Assembly (NCBI RefSeq): GCF_002086485.1 | Contig: NZ_MVHF01000063.1 | Span: 1 to 38,726 of the forward strand | Source of the DNA: Mycobacterium aquaticum | GTDB lineage: Bacteria > Actinomycetota > Actinomycetes > Mycobacteriales > Mycobacteriaceae | Direction of reading: 5' to 3' | DNA: 38,726 bases | Part shown: positions 1-7,678 of the stretch, piece after piece | How the letters are laid out: the number at the start of each line of letters is the position of its first letter | Position numbering within the stretch: position 1 is the stretch's first letter | The notes under the pieces: model-generated | Databases searched by the model: none | Seen by the model: the letters and a program-made list of their open reading frames with translations, nothing else | What the model was told of the DNA's origin: nothing | Program-made: the position numbers and the translations under genes

Positions 1-414
1 GCGTACCCCCCGCCTCCCCCGCCGCCCTACGGTGGCGCACCTGGTTATCCCCCGCCGCCGGGCTATCCGCCGCCGCCTCCGTACGGCGCGCCGGGCTTTG
101 CCGGGCCCGACGGGTATCCGGTCAGCGGCTACGGAGGGCCGGCTCCCGGCAGCAACAACCCGTTGGCCATCGGGTCTCTGGTCGCCTCGGTGCTCTCGGT
201 GCCGCTGATGTTCCTCTGCTTCAGCGGATTCGCGGCGTCGATCGCAGGCATCGTGATGGGCATCATCGCGCTCAATCAGATCAAGCAGTCCGGCCAGGGC
301 GGTCGCGGTATGGCCATCGCGGGCATCGTGGTCGGAGTGGCGGTACCGCTGCTGGCCATCGTGGTGTTCATCATCATCGTCGCGGCGTCACCGAGTTCGA
401 CGTCGACCTACTGA
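1..414 (+). CDS. DUF4190 membrane protein with Pro/Tyr-rich N-terminus (5' end outside window)
   Basis: The reading frame is open from base 1, so the start lies upstream of the window. The visible part begins with about 50 residues of Pro/Gly/Tyr-rich repeats of the type YPPPPPYG and GYPPPP. Two hydrophobic segments follow: one from the LAIGSLVASVL stretch to about IALNQI, and one covering the last 30 residues, joined by a short GQGGRGM loop. This is the usual DUF4190 layout: a disordered proline-rich cytoplasmic tail and a two-helix hairpin. The function is unknown. It is probably co-transcribed with the next gene, which starts 1 nt after its stop and has the same architecture. It probably corresponds to M. 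tuberculosis Rv1233c or its neighbour (from memory). Confidence 0.8.
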   Translation, partial: AYPPPPPPPYGGAPGYPPPPGYPPPPPYGAPGFAGPDGYPVSGYGGPAPGSNNPLAIGSLVASVLSVPLMFLCFSGFAASIAGIVMGIIALNQIKQSGQGGRGMAIAGIVVGVAVPLLAIVVFIIIVAASPSSTSTY

Positions 415-415
415 C

Positions 416-883
416 GTGACCAACCCGCCAGATCCACAGTTCGGCGGCAGGGAATACCCGCCCCTTGAGCACTCGCCGTCCACGGATCCGCTTGCGCCGC
501 TGGACTATCCGGCCGACGCGGGGCTGCCGCCGCCGCTGTATCCGACGCCCCCGCCGGGGCCGGTCGGCTATCCGCAGCCCTATCCGCCTGCGGCGTACCC
601 CGGGTATCCGTCGTACCCGCCATACGGCTACCCGCAGCACCGCGGCACGAGCGGTTTGGCGATCGGCGCGCTGGTCTGCTCGGGATTGGGCCTGGTGATC
701 TGTCTGCCTGCGCCCGTCGGCGTGATTCTGGGCGTCATGGCCATGCGCGAGACCAAACGTACGGGCCAGGAAGGCTACGGGTTGGGGCTGGCCGCCGTCA
801 TCGTCGGTGGGCTCATCACCGCAGGCATCGTGCTGTACATCCTGTTCTTGATCGTGATGGTCGCCATCTCCGGCACCCAGTGA
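416..883 (+). CDS. DUF4190 membrane protein, second copy
   Basis: A 155-residue protein with a GTG start 1 nt after the preceding stop, so translational coupling is likely. Residues 1-75 are Pro/Tyr-rich (YPTPPPGPVGYPQPYPP type). Two membrane segments follow (about 80-105 and 122-150), separated by the RETKRTGQEGYG loop. It shares layout and loop character (…QSGQGGRGM in the neighbour, …RTGQEGYG here) with the upstream gene, which suggests an old tandem duplication. The role is unknown; the proline-rich tail could be a protein-binding surface at the inner face of the membrane. Confidence 0.82.
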   Translation: MTNPPDPQFGGREYPPLEHSPSTDPLAPLDYPADAGLPPPLYPTPPPGPVGYPQPYPPAAYPGYPSYPPYGYPQHRGTSGLAIGALVCSGLGLVICLPAPVGVILGVMAMRETKRTGQEGYGLGLAAVIVGGLITAGIVLYILFLIVMVAISGTQ

Positions 884-884
884 G

Positions 885-1847
885 TCAGCGCGGCGGCTCG
901 AAACGCGCGCCCTGGCGCGTCATCCCGGCCGCCCGCCCCTTGCCTGCGACCACGAGCGCCATCTTGCGGCTGGCTTCGTCGATCATCTCGTCACCGAGCA
1001 TCACCGCGCCCCTGGCGCCGCCCGCCCCTGAGGTGTGCCAGTCGTAGGCCTCCAGGATCAATTCGGCGTGATCGTAATCGGCCTGACGGGGGCTGAAGAT
1101 CTCGTTGCCCGCGACGATCTGGTCGGGATGCAGCACCCATTTCCCGTCGTAGCCCAACGCCGCCGACCGGCCGGCCACGCGCCGGAACCCGTCGACGTCG
1201 CGGACTTTCACGTACGGCCCGTCGATCGCGTTGATGCCCCAGGCCCGCGCGGCGATCAGGATCCGCATCAGCACGTGGTGATGCGCGTCGCCGATGTCGT
1301 AGCCCTCGGGCTGACCGCCGACCTCCAGCGTGCGCATGTTGAGACTGGCTGCCATGTCACCGGGCCCCAGCACCAGCGCCTGCACCCGGGGCGCCGCCGC
1401 GATGGCGTCGATGTTGGTCAGGCCCTGCGCGTTCTCGATCTGCGCCTCGATGCCGATGCGGCCCACCGGCAGCCGGTGCGTCGTCTCCAACTGGGTGAGC
1501 AACAGATCCAGCGCCTGGACATGCGCCACCTCGGTCACCTTGGGCAGCACGATCAGGTCCAAGTCGGCGCCTGCGGCCGACACCACCTCGATCACGTCGG
1601 CATGGGTCCACGGTGTGGTCCAGTCGTTGACCCGGATACCGCGCAGCTGCCCGGCCCAGCCGTCCGAGCTCAACGCCGCGGCCACCTGGGTGCGCGCCTG
1701 CGCCTTGGCGTCCGGCGCGACAGCGTCTTCCAGGTCGAGGAACACCTCGTCGGCGGGCAGGGTTTTGGCCTTCTCGATCATCCTGGCGCTGCTGCCGGGA
1801 ACCGACAGACAAGTTCGACGGGGCCGATACAGGTTGTCCACGACCAC
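885..1847 (-). CDS. HpcH/HpaI aldolase / CitE-like CoA-ester lyase
   Basis: About 320 residues, the usual length for CitE-like lyases, which cleave or form (3S)-citramalyl-, malyl- or related CoA thioesters in a TIM barrel with Mg2+. From the start used here, an RRTCLSVPG strand near residue 10 is followed by the FLDLEDAV motif, GIRVND (conserved Arg), VLPK, the Mg-binding Glu of GIEAQIE (about 134) and the Asp of LGPGDMA (about 164). The frame can open at ATG 1868, but that codon is interleaved with the start of the divergent gene. GTG 1847 is preceded by AAAGGG with a 6-nt spacer and keeps the whole domain, so I use it. The exact substrate cannot be read from sequence. Confidence 0.85.
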   Translation of the reverse strand: MVVDNLYRPRRTCLSVPGSSARMIEKAKTLPADEVFLDLEDAVAPDAKAQARTQVAAALSSDGWAGQLRGIRVNDWTTPWTHADVIEVVSAAGADLDLIVLPKVTEVAHVQALDLLLTQLETTHRLPVGRIGIEAQIENAQGLTNIDAIAAAPRVQALVLGPGDMAASLNMRTLEVGGQPEGYDIGDAHHHVLMRILIAARAWGINAIDGPYVKVRDVDGFRRVAGRSAALGYDGKWVLHPDQIVAGNEIFSPRQADYDHAELILEAYDWHTSGAGGARGAVMLGDEMIDEASRKMALVVAGKGRAAGMTRQGARFEPPR

Positions 1848-1853
1848 ACTCTC

Positions 1854-1859
1854 TACCCT
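1854..1859 (+). promoter_or_regulatory. Candidate -10 box (TACCCT) for leaderless MgtE_N/CBS gene
   Basis: TACCCT fits TANNNT and ends 7 nt before ATG 1867, the spacing expected if transcription starts at the start codon. It lies inside the 5' end of the opposite-strand lyase frame. This is pattern evidence only. Confidence 0.4.
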
Positions 1860-1866
1860 TTGACTC

Positions 1867-3153
1867 ATGGCGGCGGTGAACAGGGTCTACGCAGCCCGGC
1901 TGGTGGGGATGGTCGTGCTGGGCCCCGACGGGGAATCCATCGGCCGCGTCCGCGATGTGGTGATCAGCATCAGCATCGTGCGTCAGCAGCCCAGGGTGCT
2001 CGGCCTGGTGGTCGAATTGCTCACGCGGCGAAGAATTTTCGTGCCGATTCTGCGGGTGACCGCGATCGAGCCGGGCTCGGTGACACTGGCAACGGGCAGT
2101 GTGTCGCTGCGCCGGTTCGCCCAGCGGCCAGGCGAGGTTCTGGTGCTGGGCCAGGTGGTGGAGACCCGGGTCCGAGTCGACGATCCCGACCTACCGCAGC
2201 TGGCCGGTATCGACGTCGTGGTAACCGATCTCGGCATCGAGCAGACCCGGACCAGGGACTGGATGGTCACGCGGGTCGCGGTGCGCTCACAGCGCAGGCT
2301 CGGCCGGCGCAGCAACATCCACGTGGTCGACTGGCAGAACGTGCAGGGGTTGACTCCGTCCGGCCTGGCGATGCCCGACCAGGGCGTCGCGTCGCTGCTG
2401 GAGCAGTTCGAGGGTCAGCGCCCGGTGGAGGTTGCCGAGGCGCTGCGCGAGCTGCCCGCCAAGCGCCGCTACGAGTTGTTCCGGGCACTCGACGACGAGC
2501 GCCTGGCCGACGTGCTGCAGGAGCTCCCCGAGGACGAGCAGGCCGAGGTACTGCAGCAGCTCAACACCGAACGCGCGGCCGACGTGCTCGAGGCGATGGA
2601 CCCCGACGACGCCGCGGACCTGCTCGGCACGTTGACGCCCGCCGACGCCGAGGTGCTGCTGGGCCGCATGGACCCCGAGGACTCCGAGGACGTGCGACGG
2701 CTGCTGTCGCACTCGCCGGACACTGCGGGCGGTCTGATGACGTCGGAGCCGGTGGTCCTGGCCCCCGACACCACGGTCGCCGAGGCGCTGGCCCGGGTAC
2801 GCGACCCGGACCTGACGCCCGCACTGGCGTCATTGGCGTTCGTCGCCCGTGCACCAACAGCCACCCCCACCGGCCATTACCTGGGCTGTGTCCATCTCCA
2901 GCGGCTGCTGCGCGAACCGCCGGCGGCACTGGTCAGCGGCATCGTCGACACCGATCTGCCCAATCTGGGTCCCGGGGACTCGCTGGCCGCGGTGACCCGG
3001 TACTTCGCCGCGTACAACCTGGTCTGCGGCCCGGTTGTCGACGAGGAGAACCACCTGCTGGGCGCGGTGTCGGTCGATGACCTGCTCGACCACCTGCTCC
3101 CCGACGACTGGCGTGAGCGCGAGGAACCCGCGCTGCCGGTGGCGGGCTCATGA
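1867..3153 (+). CDS. PRC-barrel / MgtE N-terminal / CBS domain protein without membrane domain
   Basis: A 428-residue soluble protein. Residues 1-160 contain two PRC-barrel-like beta units (GPDGESIGRVRDVVI… and LAGIDVVVTDLGIEQT…). Residues about 175-275 are the helical MgtE_N repeat domain, with recurring L(A/P)xxRRYELFRALDDE, LQELPEDEQAEVLQQL and MDPDDAADLLGTL units. Residues about 280-415 are a CBS pair (TSEPVVLAPDTTVAEALARV…; GDSLAAVTRYFAAYNLVCGPVVDEENHLLGAVSVDDLLDHLLPDD). There is no transmembrane region, so it is not itself an MgtE channel; it may sense Mg2+ or nucleotides. It overlaps the next gene by 4 nt (ATGA). It matches Rv1232c in context. Confidence 0.88.
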   Translation: MAAVNRVYAARLVGMVVLGPDGESIGRVRDVVISISIVRQQPRVLGLVVELLTRRRIFVPILRVTAIEPGSVTLATGSVSLRRFAQRPGEVLVLGQVVETRVRVDDPDLPQLAGIDVVVTDLGIEQTRTRDWMVTRVAVRSQRRLGRRSNIHVVDWQNVQGLTPSGLAMPDQGVASLLEQFEGQRPVEVAEALRELPAKRRYELFRALDDERLADVLQELPEDEQAEVLQQLNTERAADVLEAMDPDDAADLLGTLTPADAEVLLGRMDPEDSEDVRRLLSHSPDTAGGLMTSEPVVLAPDTTVAEALARVRDPDLTPALASLAFVARAPTATPTGHYLGCVHLQRLLREPPAALVSGIVDTDLPNLGPGDSLAAVTRYFAAYNLVCGPVVDEENHLLGAVSVDDLLDHLLPDDWREREEPALPVAGS

Positions 3154-3734
3154 GCGACCTGTCGGCGCGTCAGCGGCTCGACACTCCCCGCACCACGCGT
3201 GGCTTGGGGCTGCATGTCGACGTCGAGGCGGTGGGCCGGTTCAGCGAATCCATCGCCCGGTTTCTGGGCACCGGGCGGTACCTGGCGATCCAGACGATCA
3301 TCGTGATCGTCTGGATCGCACTGAACCTGGTCTCCATCAAGCTGCAGTGGGACCCATACCCGTTCATCCTGCTCAACCTCGCGTTCTCGACGCAGGCGGC
3401 ATACGCGGCGCCGCTGATCCTGCTGGCGCAGAACCGGCAGGAGAACCGCGACCGCGTGGCCCTTGAGGAAGACCGCAGGCGCGCCGAGCAAACCAAAGCC
3501 GACACCGAATACCTGGCGCGGGAACTGGCCGCGCTGCGGCTCGCGGTCGGCGAAGTCGCCACCCGCGACTACCTGCGCCGCGAATTGGAAGAACTCCACG
3601 AGGCGATCAGCGGATTGCAGAAACGCAACAAACGCAGTGGTCGGTCCGGCAAAGGCGACGACTCCGAGCGCACCGCCAAAGCCAGTGACGCCGACGTCAG
3701 TGAACCATTGTCGCAACAAGAGCAATCGGATTAG
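3150..3734 (+). CDS. DUF1003 family membrane protein
   Basis: A 194-residue protein whose ATG overlaps the upstream stop (ATGA), so the two are surely co-translated. The N-terminal 40 residues are cytoplasmic. Two membrane helices follow, at about 44-63 and 70-92, connected by the short KLQWDPY loop. The family signature NRQENRDR (95-102) comes next, then a charged, helical, probably coiled-coil C-terminus (RRRAEQTKADTEYLARELAALR…) ending in a Ser/Lys/Asp-rich tail. The function of DUF1003 is unknown. Coupling to the MgtE_N/CBS protein suggests the two work together, perhaps in ion-related signalling at the membrane; that link is inference. Confidence 0.88.
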   Translation: MSDLSARQRLDTPRTTRGLGLHVDVEAVGRFSESIARFLGTGRYLAIQTIIVIVWIALNLVSIKLQWDPYPFILLNLAFSTQAAYAAPLILLAQNRQENRDRVALEEDRRRAEQTKADTEYLARELAALRLAVGEVATRDYLRRELEELHEAISGLQKRNKRSGRSGKGDDSERTAKASDADVSEPLSQQEQSD

Positions 3735-3792
3735 TTATGGTGACTTGGTTCACACGCTTTTTGTCGGCCGAAATCGACGTCAGGACGGTTAA

Positions 3793-5142
3793 GTGCGCGT
3801 AGGGGGAGGTGCGGCTTTCGTAGTCGCCGCTCGACGCCGACTTGGTCGGCTCGCCCATGCCAAGGCCTTTACTGCTCCTCACGTCCGCGAGACTCTTTCT
3901 GCTCCTCACGTCCGCGAGATCCTCTCTGGCCCCCGCGGGCGCGGGATTCTCGGCGTGGCGGCGCTTTCTCCGATCATCCTGGCCGGCGCCGTCGGGGCGT
4001 CCGGGCCGGTACCGGCCAGCAACGTCAGCGACGCCGCGGTCACCCCGCTGGCCGCCGTCGAACCCTCGCCCGACCAATCCGGGCCCGCGGTGGTCGCCGC
4101 GGCGAAAGTCCCGACCATGTTCCACATCGCCACCGCGACGGTGTCGGCTCCCCCGCCCGCGATGATCGTGAATTCCCCAGGGACGCTTGGCATTCCGTCG
4201 ATCGCGCTGGCCGCCTATCGCAATGCCGAGCGGATGATGGCGGCGGCCGCACCGGGCTGCGGCATCAGCTGGAACCTGCTGGCAGGCATCGGCCGGATCG
4301 AGTCCGGGCACGCCAACGGCGGCGCCACCGACGTCCGCGGAACCGCGGTGCGCCCGATCTACGGACCGGCATTGGACGGCACCCTGCCCGGCAACGAGGT
4401 GATCGTGCAGAGCGCCCAGGCCGGCCGGGTCACCTACGCCAGGGCCATGGGTCCGATGCAGTTCCTGCCGGGAACCTGGGCCCGCTACGCCTCCGACGGG
4501 GACGGCGACGGCAAGGCCGATGTGCAGAACGTCTTCGACGCGTCCCTGGCCGCCGCGCGGTATCTGTGCTCCGGCGGGCTCAACCTGCGGGATTCCTCCC
4601 AGGTGATGACGGCGATCCTGCGATACAACAACTCGGTCGCCTATGCCCAGAACGTCATGGGCTGGGCGGCGGCCTATGCCACCGGCGTGGTGCCGGTCAA
4701 CCTGCCCCCGATCACCGGAACCATCCCGCCCATCGGAGATGCGCATCTGGACAACCCCGAAGGCCTCGGCCCCGGGCTGCCCATCGATGCCACGGGCCTG
4801 CCGCCCGGTGACCCGATGGCGCTCATCCCCGTGCTCGGCGGCGGTGACACCGCAGCCCAGCTGACCGGCGCGAACGTGCCCGGCTTCGCGCCGGGACAGA
4901 TGCTCGGACCGCTGCCGGGGCCCGCGCAGGCCATCCCGTCGCCCACACCTGCCGCCCCGCCGCCATGGACACCGCCGTGGGAGCAGCCACCGCCACCGCC
5001 CACGTGCGTGGTGTTCTGCTTGAGTGATACGCCGCCACCGCAGGCCCCCGCACCTGGGCCGGCCCCCGCACCCGGGCCCGCGCTCGGACCTGTACCCGCG
5101 CTCGGCCCCGCACCCGGGCCTGCGCCGGGTCCGGCCGCCTGA
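3793..5142 (+). CDS. Lytic-transglycosylase-like (SLT/MltB-type) secreted or membrane-anchored protein
   Basis: A 449-residue protein with a GTG start. The N-terminus carries three 9-residue tandem units (APHVRETLS, APHVREILS, GPRGRGILG) before one membrane segment at about residues 55-72. The transglycosylase fold follows, with the likely catalytic Glu in GIGRIESGHA and the downstream AMGPMQFLPGTWARY and LRYNNSVAYAQNV motifs. Such enzymes cleave the MurNAc-GlcNAc bond of peptidoglycan. The last about 110 residues are Pro-rich with a CVVFC pair that could form a disulfide outside the cell. It corresponds to Rv1230c by position. Whether the membrane segment is a signal peptide or an anchor is unclear. 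Confidence 0.85.
   Translation: MRVGGGAAFVVAARRRLGRLAHAKAFTAPHVRETLSAPHVREILSGPRGRGILGVAALSPIILAGAVGASGPVPASNVSDAAVTPLAAVEPSPDQSGPAVVAAAKVPTMFHIATATVSAPPPAMIVNSPGTLGIPSIALAAYRNAERMMAAAAPGCGISWNLLAGIGRIESGHANGGATDVRGTAVRPIYGPALDGTLPGNEVIVQSAQAGRVTYARAMGPMQFLPGTWARYASDGDGDGKADVQNVFDASLAAARYLCSGGLNLRDSSQVMTAILRYNNSVAYAQNVMGWAAAYATGVVPVNLPPITGTIPPIGDAHLDNPEGLGPGLPIDATGLPPGDPMALIPVLGGGDTAAQLTGANVPGFAPGQMLGPLPGPAQAIPSPTPAAPPPWTPPWEQPPPPPTCVVFCLSDTPPPQAPAPGPAPAPGPALGPVPALGPAPGPAPGPAA
3872..3919 (+). repeat. Tandem 27-bp repeat inside the transglycosylase gene
   Basis: An identical 21-bp stretch beginning CTGCTCCTCACGTCCGC occurs at 3872-3892 and 3899-3919, a period of 27 bp, so the frame is kept. 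It encodes APHVRE(T/I)LS twice; a third degenerate copy (GPRGRGILG) follows. It looks like a recent in-frame duplication in the cytoplasmic N-terminus. Confidence 0.85.
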
Positions 5143-5156
5143 CGCCGGGACCGGCG
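5143..5156. terminator. Short GC hairpin after transglycosylase gene
   Basis: CGCCGG-GA-CCGGCG forms a 6-bp stem with a 2-nt loop directly after the stop codon and before mrp. There is no U-tract. It may be a weak terminator or chance in GC-rich DNA. Confidence 0.3.
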
Positions 5157-5172
5157 CAATTCCAGGCAGCCG

Positions 5173-5178
5173 TAGAAT
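5173..5178 (+). promoter_or_regulatory. Candidate -10 box (TAGAAT) for mrp
   Basis: TAGAAT lies 5 nt before GTG 5184 and 8 nt before ATG 5187. It is a strong mycobacterial -10 match and suggests a leaderless or nearly leaderless mrp transcript. Confidence 0.45.
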
Positions 5179-5183
5179 CTGCG

Positions 5184-6329
5184 GTGATGTCCGAATCTGC
5201 CACTGAGCTGCCTGCCGCGGTTCGCGCTGCCTTGACCAAAGTGATCGATCCCGAACTCCGGCGACCGATCACCGACCTCGGCATGGTCAAGAACATCACG
5301 ATCGAACCCGATCGCGGGGTACACGTCGAGATCTACCTGACCACAGCGGCCTGCCCGAAGAAGAACGAGATCGCCGACCTGGTGTCCAAGGCCGTCACCG
5401 ACGTGCCCGGCACCGGCGCGGTCAAGGTGAGCCTCGACGTGATGAACGACGAGCAGCGCGCCGAACTGCGCAAGCAGCTCCGCGGCGATTCCCGTGAGCC
5501 GGTGATCCCCTTCGCCCAATCGGGTTCGCTGACGCGCGTGTACGCCGTCGCCTCCGGCAAGGGTGGGGTCGGTAAGTCCAGCGTGACCGTCAACCTTGCC
5601 GCGGCGCTCGCGGCGCGCGGGCTGTCCGTCGGCCTGCTCGACGCCGACATCTACGGGCACTCGGTGCCGCGGATGATGGGCACCGCCGACCGTCCCACCC
5701 AGGTCGACTCGATGATCCTGCCGCCCGTCTCCCACGACGTGAAGGTCATCTCGATCGCCATGTTCACCCAGGGCAACACACCCGTGGTGTGGCGCGGCCC
5801 GATGCTGCACCGTGCGCTGCAGCAGTTCCTGGCCGACGTGTACTGGGGCGATCTCGACGTGCTGCTGCTCGACCTGCCGCCGGGCACTGGCGACGTCGCG
5901 ATCTCGGTGGCGCAGCTGATCCCGGGCGCGGAGATCCTGGTGGTGACCACCCCGCAGGCCGCGGCCGCTGAGGTCGCCGAGCGCGCGGGCGCCATCGCGG
6001 TGCAGACCCGTCAGCGCATCGCCGGCGTCGTGGAGAACATGTCCGGCATGGTGCTGCCCGACGGCACCACCCTGCAGCTGTTCGGCGAGGGCGGCGGCCG
6101 TCAGGTGGCCGATTCGCTCACCCGCACCGTGGGCGCCGAGGTGCCGTTGCTGGGCCAGGTCCCCATTGACCCGGCGCTGGTGACCGCCGGCGACGACGGT
6201 GTTCCGCTGGTGCTGTCCGCACCGGACTCACCGGCCGCCAAGGAGCTGAACAAGGTCGCCGACGCGCTCTCCAGCCGCAAACGCGGGCTGGCGGGCATGT
6301 CGCTGGGCCTCGACCCGGCGGGCCGCTAG
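5184..6329 (+). CDS. mrp: Mrp/NBP35-type P-loop ATPase, Fe-S cluster carrier
   Basis: A 381-residue cytoplasmic protein. Residues 5-90 form a MIP18/DUF59 domain with the conserved Cys (TTAACPKKNEI, Cys57). A deviant Walker A, SGKGGVGKSS, lies at 124-133. Then come DADIYGHSVP (switch I region), LLDLPPGTGDVAISV (Walker B/switch II) and VVENMSGM. The family hands assembled Fe-S clusters to apoproteins, normally through a C-terminal CxxC after the ENMS motif; here that place reads ENMSGMVLPDGTTLQLFGEGGG and has no cysteine. GTG 5184 or ATG 5187 may be the start (adjacent codons). Position matches Rv1229c. Confidence 0.93.
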   Translation: MMSESATELPAAVRAALTKVIDPELRRPITDLGMVKNITIEPDRGVHVEIYLTTAACPKKNEIADLVSKAVTDVPGTGAVKVSLDVMNDEQRAELRKQLRGDSREPVIPFAQSGSLTRVYAVASGKGGVGKSSVTVNLAAALAARGLSVGLLDADIYGHSVPRMMGTADRPTQVDSMILPPVSHDVKVISIAMFTQGNTPVVWRGPMLHRALQQFLADVYWGDLDVLLLDLPPGTGDVAISVAQLIPGAEILVVTTPQAAAAEVAERAGAIAVQTRQRIAGVVENMSGMVLPDGTTLQLFGEGGGRQVADSLTRTVGAEVPLLGQVPIDPALVTAGDDGVPLVLSAPDSPAAKELNKVADALSSRKRGLAGMSLGLDPAGR

Positions 6330-6426
6330 AGCCTCCTTGCGCTTACGGCCGCGACGCCCGTGCCGTAGGTGGCATTATTGACGCCTACTCCCACAGTGGC
6401 CGCCGTGTGAGCGGGATCGAGGCGCC

Positions 6427-7398
6427 ATGGACACCGACCAGGTCATACGCATAGCGCTGACCGTATTGACGCCCGTGCTCACCGCCGTAATCGGCATCGT
6501 CGCGCTGGTGGTCGGTGACTGGCGCGAGCGCCGAACCCAGGCGGGTAGCCGCAAGCTCGCCTTCGACGATGCCAGCAGGCAGGTGGCGTTCGCCTCGGAC
6601 TGGTGGAACGCCAGCAAGCTGGTCGCCGACTCCCCCGAAGCCCAGCAACGGGCCGCCGAGCAAGCGCAGAGCTGGCTCGACGAGGCCTCCACGCTCGTCA
6701 CCAAATCCGAACCGCCGCCGGTCGAGCAGAAGCCGTCGATCACGTTGCGGCGTCTGCTGCTCGTATATCCCATGCACCGGCGCCCCGCACGGATCCTGCG
6801 GGCCTTCTACTGGTTGTGCCTCGGCATGGTCGCCGAGAACGTCAGCTCGGCGTTGGCCTCCGCATTGGGACGCGCCGACACCCTCGGCGTCCAGAACTAC
6901 TTTTCCGGTGGTCTCATCTACGGCGACGTCATCTCCGTCGCGGTCATGACGCTGTTCGCGCTCGGGTTTCGCTTCGGGGCCCTGCACGTGGAGGTTTCCG
7001 ACGCCGCGACGGCCGACCAGCGGCTCACGGTGCGCCGGGCATTGTTGCTGTACCGCTTGCGCCGGCCGGCGGCCGTGATCGCCCGGATCGTCTACCACCT
7101 GTGGGTCGGCCTGACCGTCGTGGTCGCCGCCGTGGTAGTGGTGGCAGCCTACGACGATCCGCGCCTGATCCCGGCCAACCTGCTGGCCTTGGCCGTGTTT
7201 GTGGGATGGGCGATGGGCCTGCGGTACTGGGCAGTTTCGCTGGAGGAGCGACGCGCTGTCGCGTCGTCGGTCAGGTGGCGTCCGGGTCGAACACCGTCCC
7301 GGACGACTTCTGCTGCGGCGGCTGCTCCGGCGGCGGTGTCAACGTCGGGGGCTGTTGGGCAAGCTCCTGCGCCTGCTTCTCGTCGAACTTCCCCGTGA
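6427..7398 (+). CDS. Unidentified membrane protein, five predicted helices
   Basis: 323 residues, family not recognised. A membrane helix at about 7-29 is followed by a cytoplasmic helical region (32-120, rich in Arg, Ala and Glu). Four more helices follow, at about 125-147, 163-187, 221-242 and 250-271. The ATG is preceded by GAGG with a 5-nt spacer. Residues from about 282 to the end are low-complexity Ala/Pro/Ser/Arg, and their DNA is antisense to the last 128 nt of tatB, so the true protein may effectively end near residue 280. It stands alone between mrp and tatB, where M. tuberculosis carries Rv1225c-Rv1228 (from memory). Confidence 0.7.
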   Translation: MDTDQVIRIALTVLTPVLTAVIGIVALVVGDWRERRTQAGSRKLAFDDASRQVAFASDWWNASKLVADSPEAQQRAAEQAQSWLDEASTLVTKSEPPPVEQKPSITLRRLLLVYPMHRRPARILRAFYWLCLGMVAENVSSALASALGRADTLGVQNYFSGGLIYGDVISVAVMTLFALGFRFGALHVEVSDAATADQRLTVRRALLLYRLRRPAAVIARIVYHLWVGLTVVVAAVVVVAAYDDPRLIPANLLALAVFVGWAMGLRYWAVSLEERRAVASSVRWRPGRTPSRTTSAAAAAPAAVSTSGAVGQAPAPASRRTSP

Positions 7399-7675
7399 GG
7401 AACGAGTCATCACCTTCGAGCAGATGCTTGGTGATGGCAGCGCGCGGCGTCATGCCCCGCAGTTTCTGCAGTTCGGCCAGCGGCTGGCGCAGGTCTTCGA
7501 ACTCCGGGCCCAGGTCTTCGCGCAGCTGGCTGGTGGCGCCGCTGACGTAGTCGCGGGCCTGACGCAGCGCGTTGGAGGTCCAGCGGATCGCACCGGGCAG
7601 CCGTTCCGGGCCGAGGATCACCAGGCCGGCGATCACCAGCACGAGCATCTCGCCCCACCCGATGTTGGCGAACAT
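7271..7675 (-). CDS. tatB: Sec-independent translocase subunit TatB
   Basis: 134 residues. MFANIGWGEMLVLVIAGLVILGPERLP is the typical TatA/B start: one N-terminal helix, the conserved Gly-Pro hinge, then an amphipathic helix (AIRWTSNALRQARDYVSG). A long helical and acidic region and a Pro/Gln tail follow, which favours TatB over TatA. TatB forms the twin-arginine substrate receptor with TatC in the membrane. It starts 3 nt after the htrA stop and in the same reading frame, and no Shine-Dalgarno is visible, so translation is probably coupled to htrA. Order and context match Rv1224. Confidence 0.93.
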   Translation of the reverse strand: MFANIGWGEMLVLVIAGLVILGPERLPGAIRWTSNALRQARDYVSGATSQLREDLGPEFEDLRQPLAELQKLRGMTPRAAITKHLLEGDDSFLTGKFDEKQAQELAQQPPTLTPPPEQPPQQKSSGTVFDPDAT

Positions 7676-7678
7676 GAC

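Noticed and set aside
1..150. Possible tandem-repeat or CRISPR-like array at the window start
   Set aside because: The repetition is coding: Pro/Tyr/Gly codons of the DUF4190 protein with irregular unit length.
1035..3080. 681-residue plus-strand open frame over the CitE-like and MgtE_N/CBS genes
   Set aside because: Codon-shadow frame in GC-rich DNA: it is antisense to one real gene and out of frame with the other, and has Arg/Gly/Pro-rich sequence with no domain.
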